Assembly: GCF_019050325.1 (NCBI RefSeq)
Contig: NZ_VOMB01000026.1
Location: forward strand, 50,441 to 114,440
Source of the DNA: [Mycobacterium] fortunisiensis
Lineage (GTDB): Bacteria > Actinomycetota > Actinomycetes > Mycobacteriales > Mycobacteriaceae
DNA length: 64,000 bases
Reading direction: 5' to 3'
Translations under genes and position numbers: made by a program
In this document: piece by piece, positions 36,154 through 47,010 of the stretch
Numbering within the stretch: the first letter of the stretch is position 1
How the letters are laid out: each line of letters begins with the position of its first letter
The notes under the pieces: generated by a model
Databases searched by the model: none
Told to the model about the DNA's origin: nothing
Seen by the model: only the letters and a program-made list of their open reading frames with translations

Positions 36154-36732
36154 TCAGGGCGTCTCGTACACCCTGGGGTCGAGCGTGCCAATGTAGGGCA
36201 GGTCGCGGTACCGCTCGGCGTAGTCCAGGCCGTATCCGACGACGAACTCGTTGGGGATGTCGAAGCCCACGTAGGCGACGTCGAGTTCGGCGCGCACCGC
36301 CTCGGGTTTGCGCAGCAGGGTGCACACCCGCAGTGAGCGCGGGTGCCGGGTGGCCAGGTTGCGCAGCAACCAGGACAGGGTCAGCCCGGAGTCGATGATG
36401 TCCTCGACGATCAGCACGTCGCGATCGTTGATGTCGCGGTCGAGGTCCTTGAGGATGCGCACCACGCCCGAGGACGACGTCGACGAGCCGTAGGAGCTGA
36501 CGGCCATGAACTCCAGCTGCGTGGGCAGCGGGATGGTGCGGGCCAGATCGGTGACGAACATGACCGCGCCCTTGAGCACGGTCACCAGGAGCAGGTCGTC
36601 GCTGCCCAGATTGTCCCGATATTCCTCGGCGATCATCTCCGCCAGCTCGGCGGTGCGGGTCCGGATCTGCTCCTCGGACAACAGCACCGATTTGATGTCT
36701 CCCGCGTACAGCTCGGCAGAATCGACAGCCAC
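36154..36732 (-). CDS. hpt: hypoxanthine-guanine phosphoribosyltransferase
   Basis: Hpt salvages hypoxanthine and guanine with PRPP. The PRPP loop VLIVEDIIDSGLTL, the flexible loop SSYGSSTSSSG and the purine-binding VGYGLDYAERYRDLPYIG are all present. I choose the GTG at 36732 (192 residues, MAVDSAELYAGDIKS); an upstream TTG at 36780 is possible. It lies downstream of tilS on the same strand, the common tilS-hpt pair. Confidence 0.94.
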   Translation of the reverse strand: MAVDSAELYAGDIKSVLLSEEQIRTRTAELAEMIAEEYRDNLGSDDLLLVTVLKGAVMFVTDLARTIPLPTQLEFMAVSSYGSSTSSSGVVRILKDLDRDINDRDVLIVEDIIDSGLTLSWLLRNLATRHPRSLRVCTLLRKPEAVRAELDVAYVGFDIPNEFVVGYGLDYAERYRDLPYIGTLDPRVYETP

Positions 36733-36790
36733 CCGAACAGCGTGCCATGTCGAGGGGGCGGTTGACCAACGCGTGACCAACGCGCGCCGC

Positions 36791-37750
36791 TCAGACGGGT
36801 TCGGTGTGCAGTTTCAGAGCGCCGTCACGTCGGGCCGCGAACAATCGCTGTTTGCGCAGCCCGGACCCGACGGCGACGCCACCCTGCCCGCGCCAGTCGG
36901 TCACCAGCCGGTCGACCGCGCGGATCTGGATGTCGGTGAGATCACAGGCCCCGCCGTCCAGCAGCCAGGCTCGGATGACCCGGCGGCGGACGGCGGCGGG
37001 CAGGGTGGCCAGCTGGGCGGTGTCCAGCGCGCCGTCCGGTGTCCGCGCCGCCGCCAGGTGCCGGTGGGCCAGCTCGTCGAGCGTCTCGGTGTCCTCGCGC
37101 AGCGCGGTGGCGGTGCGGGCCAGCGCCTCGGCCACCCCGCCGCCGAGCACGTCCTCCAGCAGCGGCAGCACCTCGTGCCGCAGTCGGGCCCGGGTGAATC
37201 GGGGTTCGGCGTTGTGCGGGTCCTGCCAGGCGTTGAGGCCGAGTTCGTCGCACACCGCGTGAGTCAGCGCCCGCCGCACGCCGAGCAGCGGCCGGTGCCA
37301 GGGCGGGTCGTGGGGTCGCATGCCGGCGATCGAGCGGGCACCCGAACCGCGGCCCAGCCCGAGCAGGACAGTTTCGGCCTGATCGTCGAGGGTGTGGCCG
37401 AGCAGAACCGGCATCCCGTCCCGGGCCGCGTCCAGGGCGCCGTAGCGGGCCTGACGCGCGGCCGCCTCCAGCCCGCCGGCACGCCCGACATCGACTGAAA
37501 GAACTTGCACTGCAACACATCCCAACTTCAGGGCCTGATCGCGCGCCACGTTGGCGACGGCGTCGGAGGCCGGTTGCAGCCGGTGGTCGACGATCAACGC
37601 GGTGGTCGGCCGCAGGTTCGCCGCGATCGCGGTGAGCGCCAGCGAATCCGGCCCGCCCGACAGCGCCACGCACCAGCGCGTACCCTCGATCTCCGCGCCG
37701 GCCGCCGCCACCGCGTGCCGCAGCGCGGCTACAGCACCCGGTCGATCCAT
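36791..37750 (-). CDS. tilS: tRNA(Ile)-lysidine synthase
   Basis: TilS converts the wobble cytidine of tRNA-Ile(CAU) to lysidine, so that it reads AUA. The 319-residue protein has the N-type ATP-pyrophosphatase loop SGGPDSLALTAI near residue 30, then the VDHRLQPASD and GHTLDDQAETVLLGLGRGSG segments. The start overlaps the upstream metalloprotease gene by 22 bases. Confidence 0.94.
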   Translation of the reverse strand: MDRPGAVAALRHAVAAAGAEIEGTRWCVALSGGPDSLALTAIAANLRPTTALIVDHRLQPASDAVANVARDQALKLGCVAVQVLSVDVGRAGGLEAAARQARYGALDAARDGMPVLLGHTLDDQAETVLLGLGRGSGARSIAGMRPHDPPWHRPLLGVRRALTHAVCDELGLNAWQDPHNAEPRFTRARLRHEVLPLLEDVLGGGVAEALARTATALREDTETLDELAHRHLAAARTPDGALDTAQLATLPAAVRRRVIRAWLLDGGACDLTDIQIRAVDRLVTDWRGQGGVAVGSGLRKQRLFAARRDGALKLHTEPV

Positions 37751-38787
37751 CGTTGCGGCTCGTCGATCTCATCGGGGTGCGGCAGCGTCTCGGGGCCCGA
37801 CCAGATCGCGTTGAACCGGGCCATCCCCACCGCGGACACCACGTGGTCGACGAACGCCTTACCGCGGGTGTACTGGCTGAGCTTGGCGTCGAAGCCCAGC
37901 AGCGCACGTACCAACCGCTGCAGCGGCGGCTGCTTGCGCTGCCGGCGCTCGTCGAAGCGGCGACGGATCGTCGCCACCGACGGCACCACCGCCGGGCCCA
38001 CCGCATCCATCACATGGTCGGCGTGGCCTTCCAGCAGGGTGCCCAGCACCAGCAGTTGATCCAGGGCGCGGCGCTGCGGTTCGGCCTGCACGGCGCGCAT
38101 CAGGCCGATCACGCCGGTCGAATTCGTGTCCGCCGCTTGACCATTGCGTTGATCGTGGACGAACTGTGCAAGCCGGCCCGCCATCTCGGTGACGTCCTCG
38201 CCGGCATCGGAGGTGAGCACCGCCAACGCCTGCGACATGTGGTCGGCCAGCCACGGATTGGCCCGGAACTGCACCCGGTGGGTGACCTCGTGCAGACACA
38301 CCCACAGCCGGAAATCGGCTGGGGCGACCCGTAACTGGCGCTCCACCGCGATGACGTTGGGGTACACCAGCAACAGCTCACCGCCGTCGGGGCCGAACGG
38401 ATCGTACTGGCCCAGGATGCCGGTGGAGACGAACGACAACACCGCGCCGGTCTGCGCACCCGTCACCCGTCCCGTGATGAATCCCGGCTTGTGGCTGTCC
38501 GGTTCGGCGCCACCGCTTGTCATCACCCGCATCGACCGGGTGGCCGCCCGGATCCACTCGGGACGATCGACCACCCGGGCCTCGGGAATCGTCGCGCCCT
38601 CGATCAGGCCGGTGACCTCCCGCACCGGCAACTCGGCGGCCTTCGAGCTCTCCGAGAGCTGCTCGATCACCTGGTTGCGGGTGTAATCGGTGGTGGCCGG
38701 GGTCGGCCGGGCCAGCTTGGCCCCGACGGTCGCGGCGAAATCCCAGTCGACCGCGCGACCCGCGGTGATCGTGGACCGCTCGCTCAC
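37729..38787 (-). CDS. DUF2342 zinc-dependent metalloprotease-like protein
   Basis: The 352-residue protein has an HExxH metallopeptidase motif in WVCLHEVTHRVQF and a downstream Glu in GTLLEGHADHVMDAVG, consistent with a gluzincin-type site. The family is often annotated as coenzyme F420 biosynthesis associated, from genomic context only. I use the GTG at 38787, which overlaps the dacB stop by 4 bases, in place of the ATG at 38802. It corresponds to Rv3626c. Substrate unknown. Confidence 0.87.
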   Translation of the reverse strand: MSERSTITAGRAVDWDFAATVGAKLARPTPATTDYTRNQVIEQLSESSKAAELPVREVTGLIEGATIPEARVVDRPEWIRAATRSMRVMTSGGAEPDSHKPGFITGRVTGAQTGAVLSFVSTGILGQYDPFGPDGGELLLVYPNVIAVERQLRVAPADFRLWVCLHEVTHRVQFRANPWLADHMSQALAVLTSDAGEDVTEMAGRLAQFVHDQRNGQAADTNSTGVIGLMRAVQAEPQRRALDQLLVLGTLLEGHADHVMDAVGPAVVPSVATIRRRFDERRQRKQPPLQRLVRALLGFDAKLSQYTRGKAFVDHVVSAVGMARFNAIWSGPETLPHPDEIDEPQRWIDRVL

Positions 38788-40166
38788 GTCCCACATCCGC
38801 ACGAACGCAGCACCGCGGCCAGCGCGTCGATCGCGGTGCGGCCGGTGGGCCCGGCGTTGTTTGAGATCAGGGCGAATGTCAGCACCCGCCCGTTGCGATC
38901 GGTGACGATGCCGGCCAGCGAGTTGGTCCCGGTCAACGAACCGGTCTTGGCCCGCAGCCAGCCCGCCGCGTTCCGGCCGGCGACGGTGTCGAGGTAGCGG
39001 TTGGACAGCGTGCCGCTGCCGCCGGCGACGGGCAGCAGGTCCACCAGGGGCCGCATGGCCGGTTCGGTGTTGCCGGCCGCGATGTTGACCACCTCGTCGA
39101 GGATCCGGGCGGTCAGCCGGTCATCGACCGACAGGCCGCTCGAATCGACCAGCTTGGCTGCCGAGGTGTCGATCCCGATCCCCTCGAGCTGGCTCAGCAC
39201 GGCGTCGACACCGCCGTCGAAACTCTGCGGCCGGTTGAGCTGGGCGGCCACTTCGCGGGCAATGGACTCGGCCATCACGTTGTCGGATTCGTTCATCATC
39301 TGGCGCAGCCGTTCGATCAGCGGCGCGGATTGCACCGCGGCGATCTGCCGGGCGCCGGGCACGGCGGCGGGCAGCACCGTCACCGTCGTCGGATCCACCC
39401 GCAGCGCGACGGCCAGGGCCCGGCCGGCGTCCAGCGCCGGTGTCGTCGACCGTCTGGACTCCACCGTCGTCGGCTGGATCCGGCCACCGTCGAGCATCAC
39501 CGGTTCCATCGGTGCGATGTCGCCGCCCTCGATGTCGGCGGGATCCCAGCCGGGCGCCATCGCCGGGCCGCTGTAGGCGCTGGTGTCCACCCGCACCGCG
39601 GTGACCGTGATGCCGCTGTTGCGCACCTGCTCGGCCAGATCGCTGATCCGGGCCGCACCCTTGTACCAGGTGTCGGTGTCGGCCGGGGCCGCTGAAAGGG
39701 TGGTGTCCCCACCACCTTTGAGCACCACCAGGCCGGGCTGCGAGTCGACGGCCAGCACCGTGGTGGCCAGCCGTGCGTTGCGGTCCAGGGTGAGCAGCGC
39801 AGCCGCGGTGGTCAGCACCTTGTTGACCGAGGCCGGCTGCATCGGCACCCCGGAGTTCTGCTCCCACAGTTCGGCGCCCGTCTCGGCATCGGTGATCCGG
39901 CCGGTGACGTCGCCGAGATCGGGGTTGGCCAGCGCCGGCGCCAGCGCCGCCGCCAGGCCGCTCACGGTGGGGCTGGGTGCGGACATGTCGACCGGGACGA
40001 CGCCGGGGCTGGCGGTCGCGGCCGCCGGGGCCGGCTCGACCGCGGCGGCATCGCTGGACCGGTCCCCGGACAGCAGGCCGGCGACCGCGACGACGGCAGC
40101 GACCAGCATCACGACCACGACGCCAACCGCCACATGGGTGGACTGCCGCCACCGAGTGGGCCGCAT
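38784..40166 (-). CDS. dacB: D-alanyl-D-alanine carboxypeptidase/endopeptidase (PBP4)
   Basis: This is a class C penicillin-binding protein that trims or cleaves peptidoglycan cross-links. I use the ATG at 40166 (460 residues) with AGGAGAACT just upstream. One N-terminal membrane segment (VAVGVVVVMLVAAVVAVAGLL) anchors or exports it. The active-site motifs are PASVNK (SxxK), ESDN (SxN) and RAKTGSLTG (KTG). The inserted domain between SxxK and SxN is present. It diverges from ppa. Confidence 0.94.
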   Translation of the reverse strand: MRPTRWRQSTHVAVGVVVVMLVAAVVAVAGLLSGDRSSDAAAVEPAPAAATASPGVVPVDMSAPSPTVSGLAAALAPALANPDLGDVTGRITDAETGAELWEQNSGVPMQPASVNKVLTTAAALLTLDRNARLATTVLAVDSQPGLVVLKGGGDTTLSAAPADTDTWYKGAARISDLAEQVRNSGITVTAVRVDTSAYSGPAMAPGWDPADIEGGDIAPMEPVMLDGGRIQPTTVESRRSTTPALDAGRALAVALRVDPTTVTVLPAAVPGARQIAAVQSAPLIERLRQMMNESDNVMAESIAREVAAQLNRPQSFDGGVDAVLSQLEGIGIDTSAAKLVDSSGLSVDDRLTARILDEVVNIAAGNTEPAMRPLVDLLPVAGGSGTLSNRYLDTVAGRNAAGWLRAKTGSLTGTNSLAGIVTDRNGRVLTFALISNNAGPTGRTAIDALAAVLRSCGCGT

Positions 40167-40293
40167 AGTTCTCCTGCTCTGCCGGTGGTGGGAACGAGCC
40201 ACCCGTTTCAGCCAGACTATCGCTCGTTTAGGGTTGACCCGCGTCGTCGCCCGACGACCCCCGCCTGACCGCAGATGCGAAGGAGCCGCGACG

Positions 40294-40782
40294 GTGAAGT
40301 TCGACGTCGTCATCGAGATCCCGAAGGGTTCACGCAACAAGTACGAGGTTGACCACGAGACCGGCCGGGTCAAGCTCGACCGCTACCTCTACACCCCGAT
40401 GGGCTACCCGGCCGACTACGGGTTCTTCGAGGACACCCTCGGCGAGGACGGCGACCCGCTGGATGCGCTGGTGCTGCTGCCCGAGTCGGTGTTCCCCGGC
40501 TGCACCGTCGAGGCCCGCCCGGTGGCGATGTTCAAGATGACCGACGAGGCCGGCGGCGACGACAAGCTGCTGTGCGTGCCGGCCGGCGACCCGCGCTGGG
40601 ACCACGTCCAGGATCTCGGCGACGTGTCGCAGTTCGAACTCGACGCGATCAAGCACTTCTTCGTGCACTACAAGGACCTGGAGCCGGGCAAGTTCGTCAA
40701 GACCGCCGACTGGGTGGGACGCGAAGAGGCCGAGGCCGAACTGCAGCGCTCGATCGAGCGGTTCAAGACCTCCGGTCACTAG
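40294..40782 (+). CDS. ppa: inorganic pyrophosphatase
   Basis: Ppa hydrolyses pyrophosphate and pulls biosynthetic reactions forward. The 162-residue length equals the mycobacterial family I enzyme. Signature segments are EIPKGSRNKYEVDHETG, GYPADYGFFEDTLGEDGDPLDALVL with the metal-binding Asp residues, and DLEPGKFVKTADW. GTG start at 40294 with AAGGAG 8 bases upstream. Confidence 0.97.
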   Translation: MKFDVVIEIPKGSRNKYEVDHETGRVKLDRYLYTPMGYPADYGFFEDTLGEDGDPLDALVLLPESVFPGCTVEARPVAMFKMTDEAGGDDKLLCVPAGDPRWDHVQDLGDVSQFELDAIKHFFVHYKDLEPGKFVKTADWVGREEAEAELQRSIERFKTSGH

Positions 40783-40825
40783 ATCTGGAGCAGAGTTAGC
40801 CTCGCCGTAACACGGGGTAACTCCT

Positions 40826-41305
40826 GTGTGCCCTGGGCAGACGATCATTGACCAGGTGTTCATGCATCAGGGCATGGGTCTTGAGGCGTACAACGCGCTG
40901 CCGCTGCGGCGCGCGGTGCACGCCGTCTACGAGTGTTGTTACAGCGTGGTGTTGTCGGCCGATCTGGCCGGCGGGCGCCCCTACACCGACCACTGCTCGT
41001 TCTTCCGGCAGGCCGACACGTTGCTGTTCAGCCTCGGCGAGGATTCGATCGACCGGATGTTGCAGGCCTATCCGTGCTCGGTCGCCGACGACGAGGCATG
41101 CCGGCGCTATCACCGGCAGTTCGGCTTCAGCTTCGTGATGTGCGGCGCCGGCTGCGACACCGGCGCAGCCCTGGCGGCCCTGGCCGAACGGCTGCACAAC
41201 GATCTGGAGACCGAACGCAAGGTGGTCCGCAACGAGCTGGCCCGGATCAACCGGGCTCGGTTGGAGCGCATGCTCGGACCCGAAGGCGGGTTTTACAACT
41301 GGTGA
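40826..41305 (+). CDS. UraD-like (OHCU decarboxylase family) protein
   Basis: The 159-residue protein fits the 2-oxo-4-hydroxy-4-carboxy-5-ureidoimidazoline decarboxylase fold: AVYECCYSVVLSADLAGGRP, FRQADTLLFSL and RQFGFSFVMCGAG match family segments. The segment that carries the catalytic His in urate-pathway enzymes (AHPxxG) reads AYPCSV, so the His is Tyr. No other urate genes are near. It may be an inactive or repurposed homologue. GTG start at 40826. Confidence 0.75.
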   Translation: MCPGQTIIDQVFMHQGMGLEAYNALPLRRAVHAVYECCYSVVLSADLAGGRPYTDHCSFFRQADTLLFSLGEDSIDRMLQAYPCSVADDEACRRYHRQFGFSFVMCGAGCDTGAALAALAERLHNDLETERKVVRNELARINRARLERMLGPEGGFYNW

Positions 41306-41351
41306 CTGCGCGCGCCCGGGGGCGCGGCAGCGGCACAGCGGTCACACCGGC

Positions 41352-41357
41352 TAGTAT
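41352..41357 (+). promoter_or_regulatory. possible -10 of the STAS/RsbW pair
   Basis: TAGTAT in GGCTAGTATTTG lies 44 bases ahead of the STAS gene start and has the mycobacterial TANNNT form. No -35 is clear. Confidence 0.35.
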
Positions 41358-41400
41358 TTGCCGACTGTCTCCATATGCGCAGAACCCGTCGGAGGTGACG

Positions 41401-41760
41401 ATGACTCAGCCGAATCCGGTGAGTTGCAGTGTGGAAGAAAGACGCACCGACGAGATCAGCGTGTTGGCAGTATCCGGCACGGTCGACATGCTCACCGCGC
41501 CCAAACTCGAGGAAGCCATCCGTGCCGCCGCGAAGAGCTCGCCGGCGGGGATCGTCGTGGATCTCGGCGCGGTGGAATTCCTGGCCTCGGCCGGCATGGG
41601 CGTGCTGGTCGCGGCGAAGCAGGATCTGGGCGAGGCCGTGCGGTTCGCGGTGGTCGCCGACGGACCTGCCACCAGCCGCCCCCTCAAATTGGTCGGCATC
41701 GACGAGGTCGTCGATCTGTACCCGACCCTCGATGAGGCGTTGACCGCACTCACGACGTAA
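41401..41760 (+). CDS. STAS-domain anti-sigma factor antagonist
   Basis: The 119-residue protein is a single STAS domain like RsbV/SpoIIAA. The phosphorylatable Ser is in VEFLASAGMGVLV, where most relatives have DSSG. When unphosphorylated such proteins bind an RsbW-type kinase and release a sigma factor. GGAGG seven bases ahead decides the ATG at 41401. The kinase gene follows after 27 bases. A PP2C phosphatase gene lies on the opposite strand nearby. Confidence 0.92.
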   Translation: MTQPNPVSCSVEERRTDEISVLAVSGTVDMLTAPKLEEAIRAAAKSSPAGIVVDLGAVEFLASAGMGVLVAAKQDLGEAVRFAVVADGPATSRPLKLVGIDEVVDLYPTLDEALTALTT

Positions 41761-41787
41761 CCGGCGAAGGGTAGCCAGCAGGTCGTT

Positions 41788-42231
41788 ATGACAGACGCAG
41801 GCCAGTCAGCACACTTCACGAAGAACGTCACCGCCGCGCCCGAGAACGCGGCGCAGATACGTCGTGAATTCTCCAGTTGGCTGAGCACGCATCTGGCCCT
41901 CGACCCGACAAGGGCCAGCGATGTCGTGCTGGCGGTGAACGAAGCCCTGGCCAACGCCGCGGAATTCGCCTACGTCGATGCGCCTGCGCCCGGCGCGATG
42001 CAGGTACAGGCGCACTACGACGACGACGCGGCGGTACTGACGGTGACCGTCACCGACGAAGGCGTGTGGCGGATCGGCGAGACCGACCACACCAACCCGG
42101 CGCGCGGCCGGGGCATCCCGCTGATGCGCGCGCTCACCGATCGCACCGTGATCGACTCCAACCATGCCGGCACCACGGTGCACCTGCAGTGGGATCACGT
42201 CGATCAGGGCTGCGGAAGCCGCACCACCTGA
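41788..42231 (+). CDS. RsbW-type anti-sigma factor serine kinase
   Basis: The 147-residue protein is a GHKL ATPase of the RsbW/SpoIIAB type: N-box VVLAVNEALANAAEFAY, G1-box-like VTDEGVWRI and the G2-like RGRGIPLMRAL. It probably phosphorylates the STAS partner encoded just upstream, and holds a sigma factor (SigF-like) inactive. No sigma gene is in the window. Its 3' end overlaps the convergent receiver gene by 28 bases. Confidence 0.9.
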   Translation: MTDAGQSAHFTKNVTAAPENAAQIRREFSSWLSTHLALDPTRASDVVLAVNEALANAAEFAYVDAPAPGAMQVQAHYDDDAAVLTVTVTDEGVWRIGETDHTNPARGRGIPLMRALTDRTVIDSNHAGTTVHLQWDHVDQGCGSRTT

Positions 42232-42643
42232 ACGAAGAACTCGTCGATCTGGCGGACCGCACTCATGAACTGGTCCAGGTCGACGGGTTTGGTGACGTAG
42301 GCGTTGGCGTGCAGTTTGTAGCTGCGCAGGATGTCCTCTTCGGCCGACGACGTGGTCAGCACCACGATCGGGATGTGGCACAGCTCGGGGTCGGACTTTA
42401 TCTGCTCCAGCAACTGGCGGCCGTCGTACTTGGGCAGGTTGAGGTCGAGCAGGATCAGGTCGGGTCGCGGTGCATCGTCGAAACGCCCACGGCGGTACAG
42501 GAAGTCGAGGCCTTCCTCACCGTCGCGCGCGACGTGCAGGTTGTTCTTGATCTTGTTGTGTTCGAACGCTTCCCGGGTGATCAGTTCGTCGCCGGGATCG
42601 TCCTCGACCAACAGGATGTCGATGGCACGGCTTTCCGATGAGG

Positions 42644-42647
<4 letters not shown>
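42204..42647 (-). CDS. Rcp1-like single-domain response regulator
   Basis: The 147-residue protein is a lone receiver domain. The acidic pair is in LLVEDDPGDELI, the phosphoacceptor Asp is in DLILLDLNLPKYDG and the Lys in AYVTKPVDLDQF. It has the insertion and length of Rcp1-type partners of phytochrome-class kinases. ATGA overlap with the upstream kinase stop means it is its likely partner. No output domain, so it signals by protein contact or relays phosphate. Confidence 0.92.
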
Positions 42648-44217
<1,570 letters not shown>

Positions 44218-44221
<4 letters not shown>

Positions 44222-45438
44222 CGCGGCGAGCGCTCCACCCTGATCAGCGCGATGTCGTCGCTGAGGCCGCCGTGCGGTCGGGCGCGGGATTCGATCTCGG
44301 CGATCAGTGCGCCGACGAACTCGCGGCCGGGCCGGGCGGCGAGCGATCTCGCCAGCTCGAGCAGGCCCGGTTCGCCGAGGCGGCTGCCGCCGGGCCCCGC
44401 GTGCCCTTCGAACAATCCGTCGGTGAGCAACAGCAGTCCGTGTCCTTCCGGCAGTTGCAGCCGGTTGACCGGCCACTCACTGGCACCCAGGCCCAGCGCC
44501 GAGCCCGCCGTGGGCTCCACCCATTCCACTGCGCCGTGGCCCTGTACCAGCATGCCCGGATGTCCGGCCCGAACGGCGGTGTAACTGCCCGTGTCGGGTT
44601 CCAGGGCCACGCTGAGCAGCGTCGCGAAGATTCCCGGGCCGGGTCGTTCGGTGGTCAGGATGCGGTCGAGTTGCCGCATCCGCTCGTTTCCCCGCAGCCC
44701 GGCGAACGTCAGTGCGCGCCAGCCGATCCGCAGCGCCACCCCGAGCGCGGCCTCGTCGGGTCCGTGGCCGGCGACATCGCCCATCATCACGTGCACGGTC
44801 CGGTCGGGTGTCTGCACGATGTCGTAGAAGTCCCCGCCCAGCAGTGCGTCCCGCCGGTTCGGCAGGGACTGGGTGACGATCTCGACGCCCGGATTCTCCA
44901 ACAGCAGTGCCGACGGCAGCAGGCCGCGTTCGAGCCGGGCGTTCTCGCGTTCACGTAGCCGGCTGGCGTGCAGGTCCACCGCCGTGAGCTCGGCGCGCTT
45001 GCGCTCGATCGAATACACCACGGCACGGCGCAGCATCTCCGGATCGACCCGGCCCTTGACGAGGTAGTCCTGCGCACCCGAGGCGACCGCCGAGATGCCG
45101 AAGTGCTCGTCGTTCAGACCGGTGAGCACGATGATCGGAATCGTCGGGTCGAGTCGGCCGAGCCGGTGCAGTGCGTCGATGCCGTCGGCGTCGGGCAAAT
45201 TCAGGTCCAGCAGCACACAGTCCGGGCGGGCCCCGAGGACGGCCTGCTCGGCGGCCGAGATGGACTGCACCCAGGTGAGGTCGATATCGGCGGTGTCGGC
45301 CACATCGGCGATCTGTTCTTCGACCAACAACGCGTCACCGCGGTCGTCCTCGACGAGAAGCAACGACAGGCGTCGGCCCCCTGAGTGCGGACCGAACCCG
45401 GCGAGCGTGGCAGAGGGATACGGGCCTTCTGCGCGCAT
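44218..45438 (-). CDS. receiver-domain PP2C (SpoIIE-type) phosphatase
   Basis: The 406-residue protein joins an N-terminal receiver (phosphoacceptor in DCVLLDLNLPDADG, Lys in DYLVKGRVDP) by a coiled linker to a C-terminal PPM phosphatase with metal-binding motifs GGDFYDIV, GDVAGHGPDE, LTDGLFEG and SDDIALI. It is built like RsbU/RssB-type activators that dephosphorylate STAS antagonists, so it probably acts on the STAS protein encoded at 41401. First gene of the three-gene signalling unit. Confidence 0.93.
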
Positions 45439-45563
45439 GGGATCACGTCCTTACTCACTGGGGTCACCCCGGTCGCGCTGACCTCTGCTCAGTGACGACG
45501 TGATCGAGAATACCTATGCGTCGACGTCAATTCCCCCGCGGCCGAAGGATTCGTCCCCCGGGA

Positions 45564-45995
45564 TCAGGAGGCCCGGGCCGATGAGCGGAGCGCGAGGCGA
45601 CGCAGCACATCATCGCCCAGCACGCGGGGTTCCTGGTCGGGGCCGACCGGGATCAGGGTGACCCCGTCGGCCACCCCGGCGGCCTCGATGTCAGCGATCA
45701 GCCCGGCCAGGCCGTCGACCGTCCCGACGTAGCGCACCTGCGCCGCTGCCCCGGCCTCGGGCCCCGCCACGGACAGGCTGCCGCGCGCCGACCGGTAGTC
45801 GGCGGCCACCGCGACGGCGACGTCCAGGATCACCGAGGCGGCGCCGTCGTCGGACTTCAGGCCCGATGAGATCCGTCGCGCGGCGGCCAGATCCGGCGCC
45901 GAAATCCGGGTTGCCGGCCGGTCGTCGCCGGTCAACTCGATCCAGTCCCCTGCTTCCACCACGAATAGCCGCACTCCGCCACGGTATGTGCACAT
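45564..45995 (-). CDS. hypothetical protein, luciferase-like C-terminal remnant?
   Basis: This 143-residue protein starts with VRLFVVEAGDWIELTG and ends in an alpha/beta segment YVGTVDGLAGLIADIEAAGVADGVTLIPV, which resembles the end of luciferase-like monooxygenases. No catalytic residues are recognisable. The start is uncertain: ATG at 45995 has CAGGTG five bases upstream, GTG at 45974 is the alternative and would leave MRLFVVEAG. It is in the same direction as its neighbours but 125 bases or more from the signalling unit. Function unknown. Confidence 0.6.
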   Translation of the reverse strand: MCTYRGGVRLFVVEAGDWIELTGDDRPATRISAPDLAAARRISSGLKSDDGAASVILDVAVAVAADYRSARGSLSVAGPEAGAAAQVRYVGTVDGLAGLIADIEAAGVADGVTLIPVGPDQEPRVLGDDVLRRLALRSSARAS

Positions 45996-46037
45996 AGCGC
46001 ACCTGCACAGAGTTACGTTCAGGCCGAATCCAAGGAA

Positions 46038-47006
46038 CTAGCGCGCGTCCCGCACCCGGGTCTTGTACAGGCTGGCCACGGTGGTGACGGCCAACGTCAC
46101 CACGATCACGCCGAGGCTGGCCAGCGTCGGGATCTCGGGCACGTGCACCGGCTCGCCGCCGTTGATGAATGGCAATTCGTTCTCGTGCAGCGCGTGCAGC
46201 ACCAGCTTCACGCCGATGAACGCCAGGATGAACGCCAACCCCTGCGACAGGTAGACCAGCCGCTTGAGCAGGTCGCCCAGCAGGAAGTACAGCTGGCGCA
46301 GGCCCATCAACGCGAACACGTTGGCGGTGAACACCAGGTAGGGCTCCTGGGTGAGCCCGTAGATGGCCGGGATCGAATCGAGCGCGAACAGCAGGTCGGT
46401 GGTGCCCAGCGCGACGATCACCAGGAACATCGGCGTCATCAGCCGCTTGCCGTTCTCGTGCACCCAGAGCTTCAGGCCGTCCCACTGATCCGTGGTGCGC
46501 AGGTGCTTGCGGGCGAACCGCACCACCCCGTTGTCGCCGTCGTCGTCGTGATCGGTGTCGCGGACCAGGTTGATCGCGGTGTACACCAGGAACGCGCCGA
46601 AAATGTAGAACACCCAGGAGAACTGGTTGATCGCCACCGCGCCGAGCGCGATGAAGATGCCGCGGAAGATCAGGGCCAGGATGATCCCCACCAGCAGGGC
46701 CTGCTGTTGATAGACCCGGGGCACCTTGAAGCTGGCCATGATGATCAAGAAGATGAACAGGTTGTCCACCGACAGGCTGTACTCGGTGAGCCAGCCGGCG
46801 AAGAACTCCAACCCGAACTGGCTGCCGTGGGAGAACCACACCCACAGCCCGAAGAGCACCGCCATGCCGATGTAGATCGACAGGTAGGTGGCGGTCTCGC
46901 GGGTGCTGGGTTCATGTGGGCGCCGGCCGATGACGACGACGTCGAACAGCAGAACGGCGATCGTCACCGCCAGGGTGACGATCCATTCCAGCTGTGTTAC
47001 CTGCAT
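46038..47006 (-). CDS. TerC-family integral membrane protein
   Basis: The 322-residue protein has seven to nine membrane segments and the TerC/Alx motifs EYSLSVDNLFIFLI and LFALDSIPAIYG, with Asp residues inside membrane segments for metal binding. TerC/Alx/MntP-like proteins export manganese or handle metals destined for secreted proteins. I start at the ATG at 47006, preceded by GGAGG within a hairpin that belongs to a probable manganese riboswitch. This strongly suggests a Mn exporter role. Confidence 0.9.
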   Translation of the reverse strand: MQVTQLEWIVTLAVTIAVLLFDVVVIGRRPHEPSTRETATYLSIYIGMAVLFGLWVWFSHGSQFGLEFFAGWLTEYSLSVDNLFIFLIIMASFKVPRVYQQQALLVGIILALIFRGIFIALGAVAINQFSWVFYIFGAFLVYTAINLVRDTDHDDDGDNGVVRFARKHLRTTDQWDGLKLWVHENGKRLMTPMFLVIVALGTTDLLFALDSIPAIYGLTQEPYLVFTANVFALMGLRQLYFLLGDLLKRLVYLSQGLAFILAFIGVKLVLHALHENELPFINGGEPVHVPEIPTLASLGVIVVTLAVTTVASLYKTRVRDAR

Positions 47007-47010
47007 CGAG

